Part shown: positions 12,148 to 25,600 of the stretch, piece after piece
Numbering within the stretch: position 1 is the stretch's first letter
Layout: each line of letters begins with the position of its first letter
NCBI GenBank assembly: GCA_947396885.1
Contig: OX377203.1
Location: 7,378,001-7,442,000, forward strand
DNA from: Heligmosomoides polygyrus polygyrus
Lineage: Eukaryota; Nematoda; Chromadorea; Rhabditida; Heligmosomidae
Length of the DNA stretch: 64,000 nt
Direction of reading: 5' to 3'
Position numbers and translations under genes: made by a program
Notes under the pieces: generated by a model
Databases searched by the model: none
The model's input: the letters and a program-made list of their open reading frames with translations, nothing else
What the model was told of the DNA's origin: nothing

Positions 12148-12281
12148 GGCCCCGTTTATACTTCGTCGCGGCGCGACGCGATGGCCACACAATGGAGCCA
12201 AATTGATCGATCGCGTCGCACAATCAATACGGCCACTATACGTGCCGTCGCGTCGCGCCGCGACGAAGTATAAACGGGGCC
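12148..12281. mobile_element. Harbinger-like MITE-B3
   Basis: 134-bp palindrome with GGCCCCGTTTATACTTCGTC ends, flanked exactly by TAA at 12145-12147 and 12282-12284. The right TAA is immediately followed by the GGCC of the next element. Confidence 0.88.
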
Positions 12282-12284
12282 TAA

Positions 12285-12618
12285 GGCCGGGGCTTACTTC
12301 CATCGCCGCGATGCCATCGCGGCGCTCAGTTCATGGCCATTCCGCCGCACGCGGCCGAATAGTCAAAGAGAACTTCGACGTGGCCGCCGCAACAGTGGCG
12401 GTCGACATGCGCGATGGCTTCCCGGCCCATCGCGGGCATGGCATACTTTCTCGCGCCGCGCGCGGTGTTTAGCGTTGGTCTTGGACGGATCGCCGTCGCG
12501 CTTCCTTGCAGAGCGATGAGCGATGCGACGAGCGCTGAGAAATTCAAATTCTTTCGCGTCGCTCTGCAAAACTCATCGCCGCGATTCCATCGCGGCGACG
12601 GGAAGTATGCACGAGGCC
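12285..12618. mobile_element. Harbinger-like MITE-B4
   Basis: 334-bp element starting GGCCGGGGCTTACTTCC and ending GGAAGTATGCACGAGGCC, with TAA on each side (12282-12284, 12619-12621). The interior is a GC-rich imperfect palindrome different from B3. Confidence 0.82.
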
Positions 12619-12621
12619 TAA

Positions 12622-13285
12622 GGCCCGTTTATACTTCCGACACCGAGCGACGCGACTGCACGCAAAGAGGCCGAATCGATCGATCGCGTCGCTCAGTCAA
12701 TATGGCCACCATTGGGGGCAGACATAACTCCAACGCCGCGCGAACCCCTCTGGCGTCGCGCACGCTGCGTGACGAAATTGGACGAGTTGTCGCGGTCCGA
12801 TGCTTCCGACGGCTAGAAACACTTCCTACAGGGACATGTGGCAGGCCTTTGCCTTATTTCAACGTTTTTCGGAGATGTATATGAATGTGGTTTCAGTAGG
12901 ATGATCAGCGACAGTTTATACAGGAATCCTGGTCATGTAGATGGTTTCTAGCTTCAGTATTTGCCATTTACAACTTTTTCGGTCAATTTTTACCCGTGAC
13001 TATGGTTATACTACGGAAAAGGGTTACTATCACCAATTCTCGGATCAATTGTCCTACTGCAGACTGTTACCTACCACATTCTGTGGGATCTTAAGTTCCT
13101 TGCTAGAAATGTGGTCTGGGAGCTTAAACACTGAGAACATTTCGTGCTCCGCGGCTAACCATGCGTCACCGAGCGCACGTCCGCGTTTCAGCGCCGCGAC
13201 GTCGCGTTGGAGTTAAGTCCTGGAGCCGGCCACCATATGTGGCGTCGCGTCGCTTGGCGTCGGGCGTCGAGTTATAAACGTGCCC
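12622..13285. mobile_element. Harbinger-like MITE-B5 with a non-palindromic core
   Basis: Starts GGCCCGTTTATACTTCCGAC directly after the TAA at 12619 and ends GTTATAAACGTGCCC before TAA (13286-13288). About 350 bp of unrelated sequence (12790-13130) lies between the arms. Confidence 0.65.
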
Positions 13286-13349
13286 TAATGCCGCGACGGA
13301 GTATAAATTCCGTCTCAAACGACACAAAACAGATTTGCAGCCATGACTC

Positions 13350-13355
13350 TTTATT
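13350..13355 (-). terminator. poly(A) signal AATAAA of IFT139
   Basis: AATAAA on the minus strand about 110 nt past the TAA, giving a short 3' UTR ending near 13330. It is the first canonical signal downstream. Confidence 0.65.
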
Positions 13356-13465
13356 GCTCAGAAATCGTACAAAACTGCGGGAGAGATCAGAAGCAAAGAA
13401 ATTGCAGCGGTAAACATTTACAAACAATCGTCAACAAAACAACAACAACAGACGTCAGCGGCAAT

Positions 13466-13611
13466 TTACGACCGTATACTCATCCTTGCCTTGTCCATAA
13501 TCTCTTTCTTAATCTTCGGATACGTCGGATAGAGCTTCAGCACATGATGACAGACTTCGATGCAGTCGAACAGCCTCTTGCACTTCAGCAGATTGTAGGC
13601 CAGTTTATAGC
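13466..13611 (-). CDS. TTC21B: IFT139 exon 34 (stop codon)
   Basis: Acceptor TTTTTCAG; encodes [40 protein letters not shown] and KARMSIRS followed by TAA. The human C-terminus is YPKIRKDILDKARASLRP, so the protein ends where expected. Confidence 0.96.
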
Positions 13612-16600
13612 CTGAAAAAGGAATCCTTCTATTAAAGATAAAACGACGTTCCTTTTTTCAGGCCGTTGCAGCATGCCATGGATTTCCAATGAAACTCTGC
13701 TAGGCACAGCTCGTTGTGGCGCTGTGAATTGAAAAAAATCTGAGAAAAACAAAAAATGAATTTGATTCACACACAAATAACGCGCCAAAGCAGAAAAGCA
13801 CGAATAAATCGGATTCGATTTCACTCCCATGCAAATAAAACCCAACTGGACTAGGTCGGTTAACGAACGAACGAAGGAAGCAAATAGCAGTTCCGCTAAC
13901 CGAAAAAGAGACCTTCGAACTGGGTTCTAGCTGATCTACCAGTACTAGTCGGGAATGTGGCCCGCACGCGGAGGTGGGAGCACATCAGCCAATTGGAGCA
14001 CCAACAGTATTGACCGGAATTCTGGGAACATACTGAGTTATGTTAGAGGTGAGAGGGACGTGTACGGTCGGTTGGCTGCCACTTTCTCGCCTCCCGATGC
14101 AGACCACATTGACGACCAGTGCCGTCTGTTTTTTTTTGCATCTAAAGATGTGATCGTTCTATCCTTCTGTTTATATACGAGACAGTAATAACATATTATA
14201 AAGCCATTTTGGGATCTATCCTAGTCGGGAGGCCGCATAAGTAAAAAATATTGTATGTAACAAATCCACTTGAGACTTACCGAGCGGCCTCTACGGGACC
14301 TAAACAAGAAAAGTCACAGAGAAAAAACGAAAAAATTACATTTGTTGCGGTTGTAGGCCGGCAAAGTTGTGTGCTCTCCTTACCATGTTAGATCCTGGTT
14401 ATAACATGTCAGGCAGCGGTCAGCACGCGGCATTCGTCTTCATGCACTCTCCCCACCATGTTATTAGGTTGTAACGAATTAAATGGCACTGGCTCGCGCC
14501 ATTTTTTAGCGCGTCTTTACGCGTTTGATCAAGAACAAACCGTAATATGTGGCACATCATTTAGAAGCGCAAACTTTGCTCTACCGGAGAGTACCAAATT
14601 TTCCATTAAAAAGTGGGAAAACTTTAGAGTTTTATTGACTTTTTTGCAGATGGACAAAAGGGTAATCCGAGGCATTTACTTGTATGAATTCAAGCTGGGC
14701 ACTACAGCAAAGGAGGCGGACGAGAAGATCAACGCCGCATTCGGTCAAGGATGTTCCACAATTCGGACGGCGTACCGTTGGTATCAGAAGTTCCGGAATG
14801 GAGATGAGAGCTTGGAAGAACATGAAGGTCGTGGGAGGCACAGTGATGTTGACGAGGACAAGCTGAGAGATGTGGTAGAGGAGGATCCAGACAAAGGTAC
14901 CAGGGAGATAGCGAAGGTTCTTGGCGTCAGTCGCAACACAGCTGCCCGGCATCTGAAGGAAATTGGAAAGACCAAAAAGCTGGAAAGGTGGGTGCCTCAC
15001 GAGCTGTCTGAGGAGCAAAGAAACCGACGATATGAGATCTCGTCCGCACTGCTTCTACGGAACGAAACGGACCCATTCCTTGATCGCATCGTAACCTGTG
15101 ACGAGAAATGGATAATGCACGACAACAGGCGACGATCGGCACAGTGGGTGGACAGCGATGAGAGCCCCAAGGTTTTTGCGAAGCCGGAATTGCACCAAAG
15201 AAAGTAATGGTGACAGTATGGTGGTGTTCGCTGGGAATCATTTACCACAGCTTCCTCCCTCCCGGTGAATCCGTCACGGCAGAGAAGTACTGCATTGAAA
15301 TTGAAGAAATGATGAAAAAGTTGAAGGATATCCGGCCGGCCTTGGTAAACCGAAGGCGAGCTCTCCTTCTGCACGACAATGCTCGCCCCCATGTAGCACG
15401 AATGACGTTGCAGAAATTGAATGAGCTGAGCATTGAAACTCTACCACATCCTCCGTTTTCTCCCGACCTCTCCCCAACAGACTACCATTTCTTCAAGCAT
15501 CTTGGCGACTTCTTGGTAGGGAAAATATTCAAATACCAACAGGATGCCGAAAGTGCCTTCGAAGATTTCGTCAATTCCAGAACTTCCGATTTTTAGGCTA
15601 CTGGGATAAAAAAGCATGTGTCACGTTGGCAAAGATGTGTAGAATCAGAAGGTTTTTATTTCGACTAATAGACTTGCCTACAAGCCGAGATATTAACTGT
15701 TAAAATTTACAGTGGTTCAGTGCCATTTATTTCGTTACAACCTAATAGATCCTGGTTATAACATGGCAAGCGGGCCAGCGCGCAGTATGCCTCCATTACG
15801 TCGTTCTTTGTTCGTCGAGACGGTTGTGAACCGCGGCGATTTTTTATTTTTTGTTTGTTCGTTCGTTTTCGGTTTCTTTTAGGTTCCAGCTCGTTCTCTA
15901 GGAGCCGCTCGGTAAGTCTCTATTCATTTTGTTACCTACTTTTTAGTTATGTGTCCCCCCCCCCCCGGACTAGGACCGATCCGAAAATGTCTAGTTTATC
16001 ACCAGCGAAATTGATGCTTCATTCCTAAATTCTGCAAAAATTGGCTACCCACCAATGGCCGGATTCCTCATTCGACTCAATTTCCACGCATCGTCGTAGT
16101 TCGCCGCGGCGTCGTTGAATTTCTGCTCCTTTTCCCGCAGGTAGCCGAGAAATTCGAACGCCTTTATCGAGCTCTGAAACGCTTCGATTAATTCCATTAT
16201 TTCAACTCTAATGAAGTTTTTTTGACCATCTAGGATGGGAATGGTACTAGTCGTTAATGTGGCCTACATGAGAAGGAGGAGAGGTGGGCCCCACGCAGCA
16301 GGTCAACCTGTGGGGTCATGACTAGAGATCTATTCATAGTTCGCGACGGGAGTAAATGAGTCTCTCGTGCAAAGCACACGGAAACTATTATTGCCAAGTG
16401 GTCCCATCGTGAAAATCGATATGTATTATTTACATGGGCGACCGGTCATTCCCGTCGCTTCTTCCGTCGACTATGAACAGAGGCGGCGGCCTGTACGGTC
16501 GACGGCCTACTTGACTGGTATGTATTCGGCCAGTGCTTTGATTGGCTGCGTTCGGTTGCTGCGTTTCCTCCTCACCATGTAGGCCACATTAACGACCAGT

Positions 16601-19600
16601 TCCGTTTGCTTACTTTTGAGGAAATATTGAGGACATACAAAATCCTCTCGAAGTACTTGAAATAATTCTTATTAAAACCTTTCTGCATTAGAAAAACTGC
16701 AGTCTAATCTGGAGTATTTATTTTAATTATTTCATTTATTATATTTTATTTATCAAACAAATCTAAACGAAATTCACTTCATAATTTCTAAACGATGTCC
16801 CTTGAGGACCTCGAAAATTTCTGAATTTCAGCTTTAATAGAGCGGGATTCCATGACTTAAAGTGTCGGCACAGGTCGCTAATGTGGCCTACATTGAGAAG
16901 CGGAATGCCCGAGGCCGCTCATGCCGTATCGAACACCCTCGACGGTACACAGTCGCTGCCTCTATTGGCCGGTGCGTGTTCGGTCGGTGCTCTAATTGGT
17001 TGCAATTGGCTGCAGCGTTTCCGCCTCCTCATGTAGGCCATATTAACGACTAGTATTGTCGGCTAATTTTTAAATAACGACAAAATCATCTCAATGTACT
17101 AGAAACAAGTCAAATTAAAACGTTGCTGTAGTGAAAGAACTGCAATACAATCTACAGATTTATTTTCGTTATTTACTTATTTTGTTAATAAATTTTATTT
17201 AGCGAACAAATCTAGGCAAAATTCACAATAAAAGATGTTTGATTTACAAACAAATTGATCTACCTAAAAAACTTTTAAAATTCTGAACTTCAGCTTTAAT
17301 AGGGCGGGATTCCACCACACAAGTCGTACAAGTCGTTAATGTGGCCTACATGGGGAGGGGAGTGGGCCGACAGTCTACACAAGTTGTATCGAATGACCGT
17401 GGCATCTATAGGGATTAGCTGCCTCTATTGACCGGTGCGTCCTCGGTCAGTGTTCTAATTGGTTGCGATTGGCTGGCGCGTTCCCGCCTCCTCATGTAGA
17501 CCACATAGACGACTAGTACCCATATATTCTTCTACTACTTTATATAACCTAAAGTTTTAGGCGTCATATAGGACCAACCGCGTTGTGCTGAAGTATCGTG
17601 CGAAGAACCGTGTTCGCTTGCTCGGATTTGTTCTGATTGATGTAGAGATCGGCAAGTAGCAGCCAGCCTAGAACACGGACACTTTGATGGCCGTTTGGAC
17701 GTCGAAATTCTTCAAAATGTATGAAAAATATTAAAAAATAAATATAACTGGATAAAGAAGGTAGAGCAGTCATCTTCGAGAAATCTGATCCAGCCTTACC
17801 GTCTTTGGTATCATGAAAACCCATTCAAAATGGGGCGAAGAGAAGGAAACGGAGAGGTTCAGCAGCTGTTGACGACGACGACGGGTCCAAGGCAACACAA
17901 CGATCCAAGCCATGACACTCGACGAAAGGGAGACACTGAATTCCCTTCTCGCAGAAGTGTCATAGCAAGCACCGAGTCGTCAGGTGGACGGGGAGGTGGG
18001 AGAAAATGGGACGAGAGCGACGAATAGAATGGCCTCAGAGACTTCAGGAGACGCTAAAAATCAACGTACACTTCTCCAGATAGTCGGCCTCTTCGAGTGA
18101 CCACGGATGGCCGACGACGCGTTTGAGCAGCGCCTTCGCCTTCGGCGTCTGCTTCATCAGCATGTAGGCTCGGGCCACCACCAGCACTGCGCCGACGCTT
18201 GACACTTTGTCCTGAAATGCAAAAAGAGTGACTTAGGTGAAATAGGGAAATTCGGTGCTCATCTGGGACGGTGTACCGGATTACACAGCTATTGTCGCGA
18301 ATGCGATAGCTCACTTCCTTATATTTGAAACTCCCGCGGGCTACCGTATCCGCTCGGGACCCCGATGAGGCGCTCCCGAGATCCGGCCTGGCCGCGCACG
18401 CTATCGATCGGCGGGCCGGCTGTGCGCCGCTCTCCGCCGAATGCATTCTAGACTTCCGTCGTCACGTCGAGCGGCTGCGCGGGCGCGGCTCTGGGGCGAC
18501 GCGCTTGTAAGTCCGCCTCTACCATCACCCCGGGAACTCTCTAAGGTCTATGTTATAGGCCAGTGTTATACTCACGCGGGAGCATCCGTGGAACGTCCGC
18601 GGAGGCGGGCGTGGCGGGGCGCGGCGATTGGCCAAGTGAGGGATCTCCGCGCGATTCCCGCCCTTCCGCGGACGCTCCCGCGGGAATATAACTCAGGCCA
18701 TAGGCCTCTGTTATACTCCCGCGGCAACATCCGCGGAACGTCCGCGGACCAATGGTGCACGGCGGAGGCGGGCGTGGCGAGGCGCGGCGATTGGCCAGGT
18801 GAGGAGTCTCGGCGCGATTCCCGCCCTTCCGCGGATGCTCCCGCGGGAGTATAACAGAGGCCATACTCCCGCGGGAGCATCCGCGGACGGGCGGGAATCG
18901 TGCCGGGATCCCTGAGCTGGCCAATCGCCGCGCCCGTCACGCCCGCCGTCTGCGATCGCCGCCTACAGACGACGAAGGGGCTGTTATACTTCCCGCCCGC
19001 AGGACGGCAGCCGTCCGCGGTGCACGCACCGCGAACTGCTGTCGTCCCGCGGAATCCAGCGCAAAAAACGCGCTCCTATGCGATGCTAATCGTCCCGGGA
19101 CGACGTCGACCGTCCGCGGACTTCCCGCTGATGCTCCCCCGGGAGTATAATATAGGTCTAAGCGAAGCCTTGCCGCTCCTTACCATGCAATACAGCCGGC
19201 TGCATTACAGGGAGGACGGCGATCCCGGATGGGGCCTCGGATAGCCAGTTCAGTCCTTCTAGCCGTAGCGGTCCTGTCTATTCCATATCGTCCAGTATTC
19301 ACCTCCTATACTATTCTGATATACTGGTACATGGGCACTAGTTAAAAGTTCCGACTCCACCGACAAGACTTCGGTCGAAAAATTTTTTTCGCTGAAACAT
19401 TGTCTAGGGGGGGGGGGGGTTATTTGGAGTGCTGATCACGAATCTGACATCCGTTTTTCACGATTCGGCCGGAGACCACCCATACCGTTAACATGGGTGG
19501 TCCAGGCAGGGTCACCGACTTCGCCCAAACTTCGGCTCGGGGGGTTATTTGAGGTGCTGATCACGAATATGACATCCGTTTTTCGTTTTAGGCTGGAGTA

Positions 19601-22600
19601 CGGTAGGTTACGGTAGGTACCGGTGAGTAAGGTAATGGTCACCGATTGCGCCCAAACTCCAGCGTAAAACGAAAAACGGATGTCATATTCGTGATCAGCA
19701 CCTCAAATAACCCCCCTAGCCGAAGTTTGGGCGAAATCGGCGATCATCTGAACGTGCATCAATCCAGGCGCTCTCCAGCAGGAGGGGAGAAAAGTCATCA
19801 CGCAGGGCCCTCGTCTGCCACAGAAGGGAGCGTCGTTCGTTCACGTCATGGGGTCCCCTGGTATCCCCCTGGGTCTTGGGTCTCCAAGTTACCTCGTAGC
19901 ACCACGGCGAATGGGGGACTCCGCTCAACAGGGTCATGTACCCTCGCGAGCGGGGCCACCGATTCGCAACAGCTATGGCGAGAAGAATTCCGGAACTCCT
20001 AGTGGTCAACTCTCACTTCCGGTGAGGTGTAAGGCGAACTACTCATGTGAAAGTCACCGACAGGCGACAGGATTTCCGACCATAGAGGACCGGTCTAAGG
20101 ACGACTCACCCCTTCATTGCCGACAATCGGCAGCAGTTTGTCCAGAGCCTTCTGAATATTGTGGCGCGCACCGCTGGCGACGAGAATCGAGTTCTCCATG
20201 AGGATGTACTTCGAATTATTGTTCTTGAACGTCACTTCCTAAAAAATCCGTCGACAGAAATGGACTTGGAAAAATTTTAGTCGAAAAAAGGAGCCAAAAT
20301 GAACAGAACCGCGACTCACCTTCAAGAAGCGTTCCGCCGTTTTGGCTGCCATTTCACGATCGGCTTCGTCACCTCTGAAATGATGGCTTTACTAGCCGTT
20401 TGACTTGGACGTAAGGTAAGGGATAAACAAACAAATAAATAGATAACTAAGTAAATAAATGCAGGAGTCATTTAATTCGTTTCTCCGTTTCTCCGTTCGT
20501 CTGTCCGCGCAAAATTGTTAGCCGCTGAAATGGTGCGCGGCAAGAACGAAATAGTCAATATCGATTGAAGCTAAAATCGATAAACTTAGCAGATGAGAAC
20601 AATATCGATCGGTCAGTCAACATCGATCGATAAAATCGAATATAAGCTGAAACTGATGACACAATATATAATACATAAGGGTAAGTTATCCGTTCATGCC
20701 TCGTCCACACGTCTGTCCGCGCAAAATTATTAACCGCTCAAATGGTGCGCGTCAAGAGCCAGTTATTCAATATCGATTAAAGTTAAATTCGATAAACTTA
20801 GGAGATGAGAATAATATCGATCGATACACCCCTCGTCCACACGTCTGTCCGCGCAAAATTGTTAGCCGCTCAAGAAGTGTACAGAATCAGCCAGCTAGCC
20901 AGCATCGATCGATAATATCGAATATAGGTCTGCACTAATTATACAATATACATATATAAATAATAAGATAAATAGGATAAATTTAAGGGCAAATTCATCC
21001 GTTCATCCTTCGTCCACATGTCTGTCCGCGCAAAATTGTTAGCCGCCCACAGGGTGTACAGGATCAATCGACTATTGATATCGAGTGAAGTCAACGTGTT
21101 CATTAGGAGCTGGGAACAATATCGATCGGTCAATCAATATCGATCAATAAAATCGAAATAAATACTGATGAAATCGAATATCGATTGAGACGGATCACAC
21201 CACATGCATAAGAACAAATTCAGCCGCTTATCCTTTTGTCCAAATGTTCGTCCGCGCAAAGTTATTAGCCGATCAAATCGTGTACAAAATCAGTCCACTG
21301 GTAATATCGATTGAAGTTTGTATGGATGGACGAGTTTATTAGGAGTTGGAAACAATATTGATCGAATACCGATCGATGAAATCCTTGGCTATCTCGTAGA
21401 ACATCTACAGAAGAAGAACATAAGATGGAATGGCGTTTAGTATAGTTTAAAAGGAAACTGATCCTATTCTATTACTTTCTTTTTGTAGATGTTGTAAATA
21501 TTTTGAAACAAAATGTTTAATTACCCAAGTTTAAGGTGCCCGCGTGACAAACGACACATACCTGTCGTCGCCGTGGTCGAGCACTTCGCCGCCGATGATC
21601 TCGTTGTCCGGATTCAGCACGATTTCGATCATGTTGTAGAGGGCACGTTCGCCCCATTCCAGGTCGCGGCGCGCTCGATTAAACGCCTGCAGTGCGGCGT
21701 TCGGCTCGCCAGAGTACCTGGAAAAACTCGAATTAGAGCCGCCGAACCGACGAGACGAATTCAATTTGGAGCCGCCGATGAGAATGGTTCTGTGAGCTCA
21801 TCAGAATTCCTCACGGGGCTGCCCTCCAACTCACCATTCGTGCAGACCTTTGCAGTAGTTGTAGCCGGCGTCGACCGAGGCTCGAGGGTTGTTCTCGATC
21901 GCCTTTCGTAGGTACTTGTCGGCCTGATCGACGTGGCCGGCTCGCCACGCCAGCTCCAGACACCTCGCCAGCGCATGGTAGTGGTCTGGAAGTCGATATT
22001 CTAAAGAAGAAGAACGGGACGACGTCCGGGGCTCCAGATAACATGACGGTCGTAAAGACCACAGCAGACGTCAGCACTTGCTGATAGAGGCGTTTTTGGG
22101 GAAACGTATCAAAGGCAGAAGAAAGAGAGCCTAGCTCTCAGACTCGACTTCTGAAGTTAGCTACCTGGCCCGCCCACTGGTCCGGAGATATCTGGACTTC
22201 TTTTTGCCCAAATTCCTTAAGAAATCCGAGAAAAGTACAGCCGCTATGCTATACAGCCCGTATCGAATCGGAAGCTGGAAAACTCTAGTAAAGTTGAGGT
22301 AGAAATGATTGAAACGTTTCCTTCACTCAGTCTAGGTCCCCATGACGAATCGATAATATCGATCGACATTGATCGGCCCATCAACGCCCGCCACCAGGTC
22401 GACAATCGATAATATCGATCGACGTTTGGAAGGATATAACCGTAACTGAAGTCATCAGAAAAATTCAGAAAGGAATAGAGAGCCAATATAGGCCACGCCA
22501 CCTCCCAATTAGGATAGGACCTTGTCTGTTATGAAATCGGTCTCAATATTCGCGTAATGTCCATAGGAAAGTTAACAATAGACATGAATCAATAGCAGAA

Positions 22601-25600
22601 TCGATTGAGACGCTGCGAAAACGTTGAAGTTAAACCGGCAATTAATTTTGCGCGGTCCCACAGACAGACAGACACATCCTATAGTTGATACAATTGCCCG
22701 GTGGATATCAACGATTTCCAGTCAGTATTAACAGTATGACTACGGAGATGTTAAATCGGCAATTACTTTTGCACGGACACACAGACAGACGTACAGAGTC
22801 AATACTTCCTATCCTGTTGTTACGATTGCTCTGTCAACGATTCTCACTCAGAGTTAAGAGCTTGACCAAGGGAATGTTAAATCGGCAATTATATTTGCGC
22901 AGACACACAGACAGACTGACAGATTAACCGCGTCCTGTCCTTTTGTTGCAATTGCTCGGTGGATGTCAACGATTTCCACTCAGAGTTTACAGTTTGGCCA
23001 CGGGGATTTCAAATCGGCAATTAATTTTGCGCCGACACACGGACAGACGGACAGATTAACGATGTCCTATCCTGTTGTTACAATTGCTCTGTGGATATCA
23101 GCGATTTCCACTCAGTGAGAACAGCCTGAGATGGGGAACACGGGGACGTGATGATCGATGAATACACTCTTTCATCAGGTGTACAGTATTGATCGGTCGA
23201 ACAGTTATCGATCGAATTATCGATTTTCGCTCAGAAGTTGTTTTCGAGGTAAAAATCGCACGAATATGTTCACTACCCAAAAGCAGCAGTTGGTTTCGGA
23301 GACTTCATCAGCAAGTAGACATAATCGATCGCCATAATCGATTTTTTCCTCTGAAAACGTCCGCTTGAGGTGTCGGTGTGTCACGCATCGGTGCGAATAT
23401 TTTGGCCGCTCGACAGACTTGACGAACAATGAACAACATTGAGCGACGAGCATATATCGATTGATATTATCGAACCTCTTCCAGTTTTGACTGTTTAAAG
23501 GAGGTATCTAACGAGTGGTAAATGGACGCGCAACCTCTGATCAGTATCGATCGATATCGATTTGTCCAGGAATAACCTTTCAAAGTGGAAAGTCAATACA
23601 ATCGATTGATCAATACTATTAACGTGATGGAAGAATTTATTCATCGATCACCATACGAGTTGGTGATGGATTTCTCTAGCTGGAGTTATTGATCAGCTGC
23701 AAAAATATCGATTGGAATTATCGATTTTTGCCCGAATTTGCCAGACCGTTGTGGAGATCGGCTTCACCTGGAAGGCTGGACAAAAGCTACTGACTATGCG
23801 CTGGCGTTTCAACTCGGTCAAGCATAAGCTTCTTGTCGAGTGGCGGCTGCTGCTCGGACAGCGTGCGGACGCATGAGCTGCTGCTGCTGCTGCTGCAGGC
23901 GCCGCCGCTTCTCTGGGCGCACAGCGCCGCTGTCTCTGCGATGTCTAATCGATTTCGGACTGTCTTCGTTAGGGAATTGAAGTTGAAAAACTGCTGCCGA
24001 TGCCATTCTCTATCTCCCCAGCCGAACTCGATAAGCACGTCTTCTCTTCTGTGGGATCTGAAGAGGAATTCTAACGGAAAGATCCATTAGTAGAGTCTTC
24101 AGAATCCCCTCGAATATTCAACGGAAACGCAAGAAAAATACGGTCCACGTCACGAATGTGGGCAGCAATGCGAGCTAGTGGCGCGCCAACCAATCACAAC
24201 TAAACCAGTCCATGTCACGAATGTGTACAGCACTGGGAGGAGAGAGCGCACCACCCAATCATAACCAATCCGATCTATGTCGCGAATGTGGGCAGCACTG
24301 AGAGGTGGGAGCGCACCAGCCAATCATAACCTAACCAATCAAACAAGACCGAACGGAGTCTCGCTGGCCGGCGTGTGCTCGGTCTGTCGGTGCTGCTGCC
24401 CATATTAGCAACATGCACCAAAAATAGCAGACATTTTAAGGATTTTGTATGGCTGACAATGATTGACAAATGAAAAATTTGCGACATAATTATAAGAAAT
24501 GAAACTACGATAAAATACATAAAAACTTGGAATCATCAGTGCTAGAAATGAAACAATAACAAATAAATGTTACAAAAAATAAAAATAAAATAAAAATACT
24601 TATTAATAAATAAAAATTAATAAAATAAAAAATAAATAAAAATCTATAAAAATTGAATAATAAAAACAATAATTGTAAATACTCTAAATATGTATGCCTA
24701 TTTCATTTGGAAAGACTTTGATTTCAAAATAAATAAATAAATAAACAAATAAATAAAGTGCCCAGATTAAAGTGAAAATGGTATCTGCTGTTGTAAAAAA
24801 AAAACTAAATAAAAGTTGCAATAAAATTAAAACAACGCCTCCCCTCTATCTTCATTAACACGTATTTTTTTTAGAAAAAAATTAAATTCACATTTTAATG
24901 TCTTAAAAAAATTTTGTTTCTCATATATTTTTTTTACTATTTTTTTTATTAAAAATTAAAATCCCTAAACAGTTACAACGTCTCCCTCTATACTGATCAG
25001 CTAACGTGGAGATGTTATAACATTGCGTTTTATCTGAAGAAGGTAGCATTTTAATTTTTTACTTTATTAAAATAGTAAAATTTGAAATAACTTAACTTTT
25101 TTATTTAATTTATTAATTTTAACTTTTTATTTTGAATTTCAAAATGTCCAGTTTTTTTTATTAAAGTTTTTTATTAACAAAATAATAGGGGCAAACAGGC
25201 AAGCATTAAGCGTTGAGTAAAAGCTATAAGCCTAAGTTTATAGTGGAATTAGTCTGTCCATCTGTCCGAGTGTCCGCGTAGAATTAGCTGCCACTTGGAA
25301 GTTCAGATCCTACCACTGAATAGCGCGCGCCTGTTTCTTTCCGGGCCGCCAAGCAACTATTCGGAACCATCCATTGGAGGAATTCTTCAGAACGTGAGAA
25401 ACAGCCCCCGTCATCGCTAAAGGCCAGCAGCAGCACGTACCTCGGACCAGAGACCAGCGTCACACGGCATCAGAAGGCTCAGTAGACCCATCGACTCCTC
25501 CAGAAGCCGGCAGATGAGAGCCGTCGTTCGCCGTCAGTCCGTCGGGATGTGCGTGGCGTGCATGCGTGCCAGTCAGTGTGTGTGTGTGGGGAGCGAGCGC

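Larger units (their letters stand above)
18545..19158. mobile_element. GC-rich Harbinger-like MITE (outer, E0) containing two nested MITEs
   Basis: Flanked by TAA (18542-18544, 19159-19161). Its left end GGTCTATGTTATA is cut by two insertions, resumes at 18866 with CTCCCGCGGGAGCATCCGCG, and its right end is GGGAGTATAATATAGGTC. Lies in intron 30. The long ORFs here are by-products of the GC-rich palindromes. Confidence 0.7.

Noticed and set aside
18441..19244. Several GC-rich ORFs of 114-137 codons on both strands
   Set aside because: They are frames through nested palindromic MITEs, which explains similar ORFs on both strands.
20480..23115. A CRISPR-like or regularly spaced array
   Set aside because: Unit spacing varies from 121 to 226 bp, the repeats are degenerate, and the context is a eukaryotic intron.
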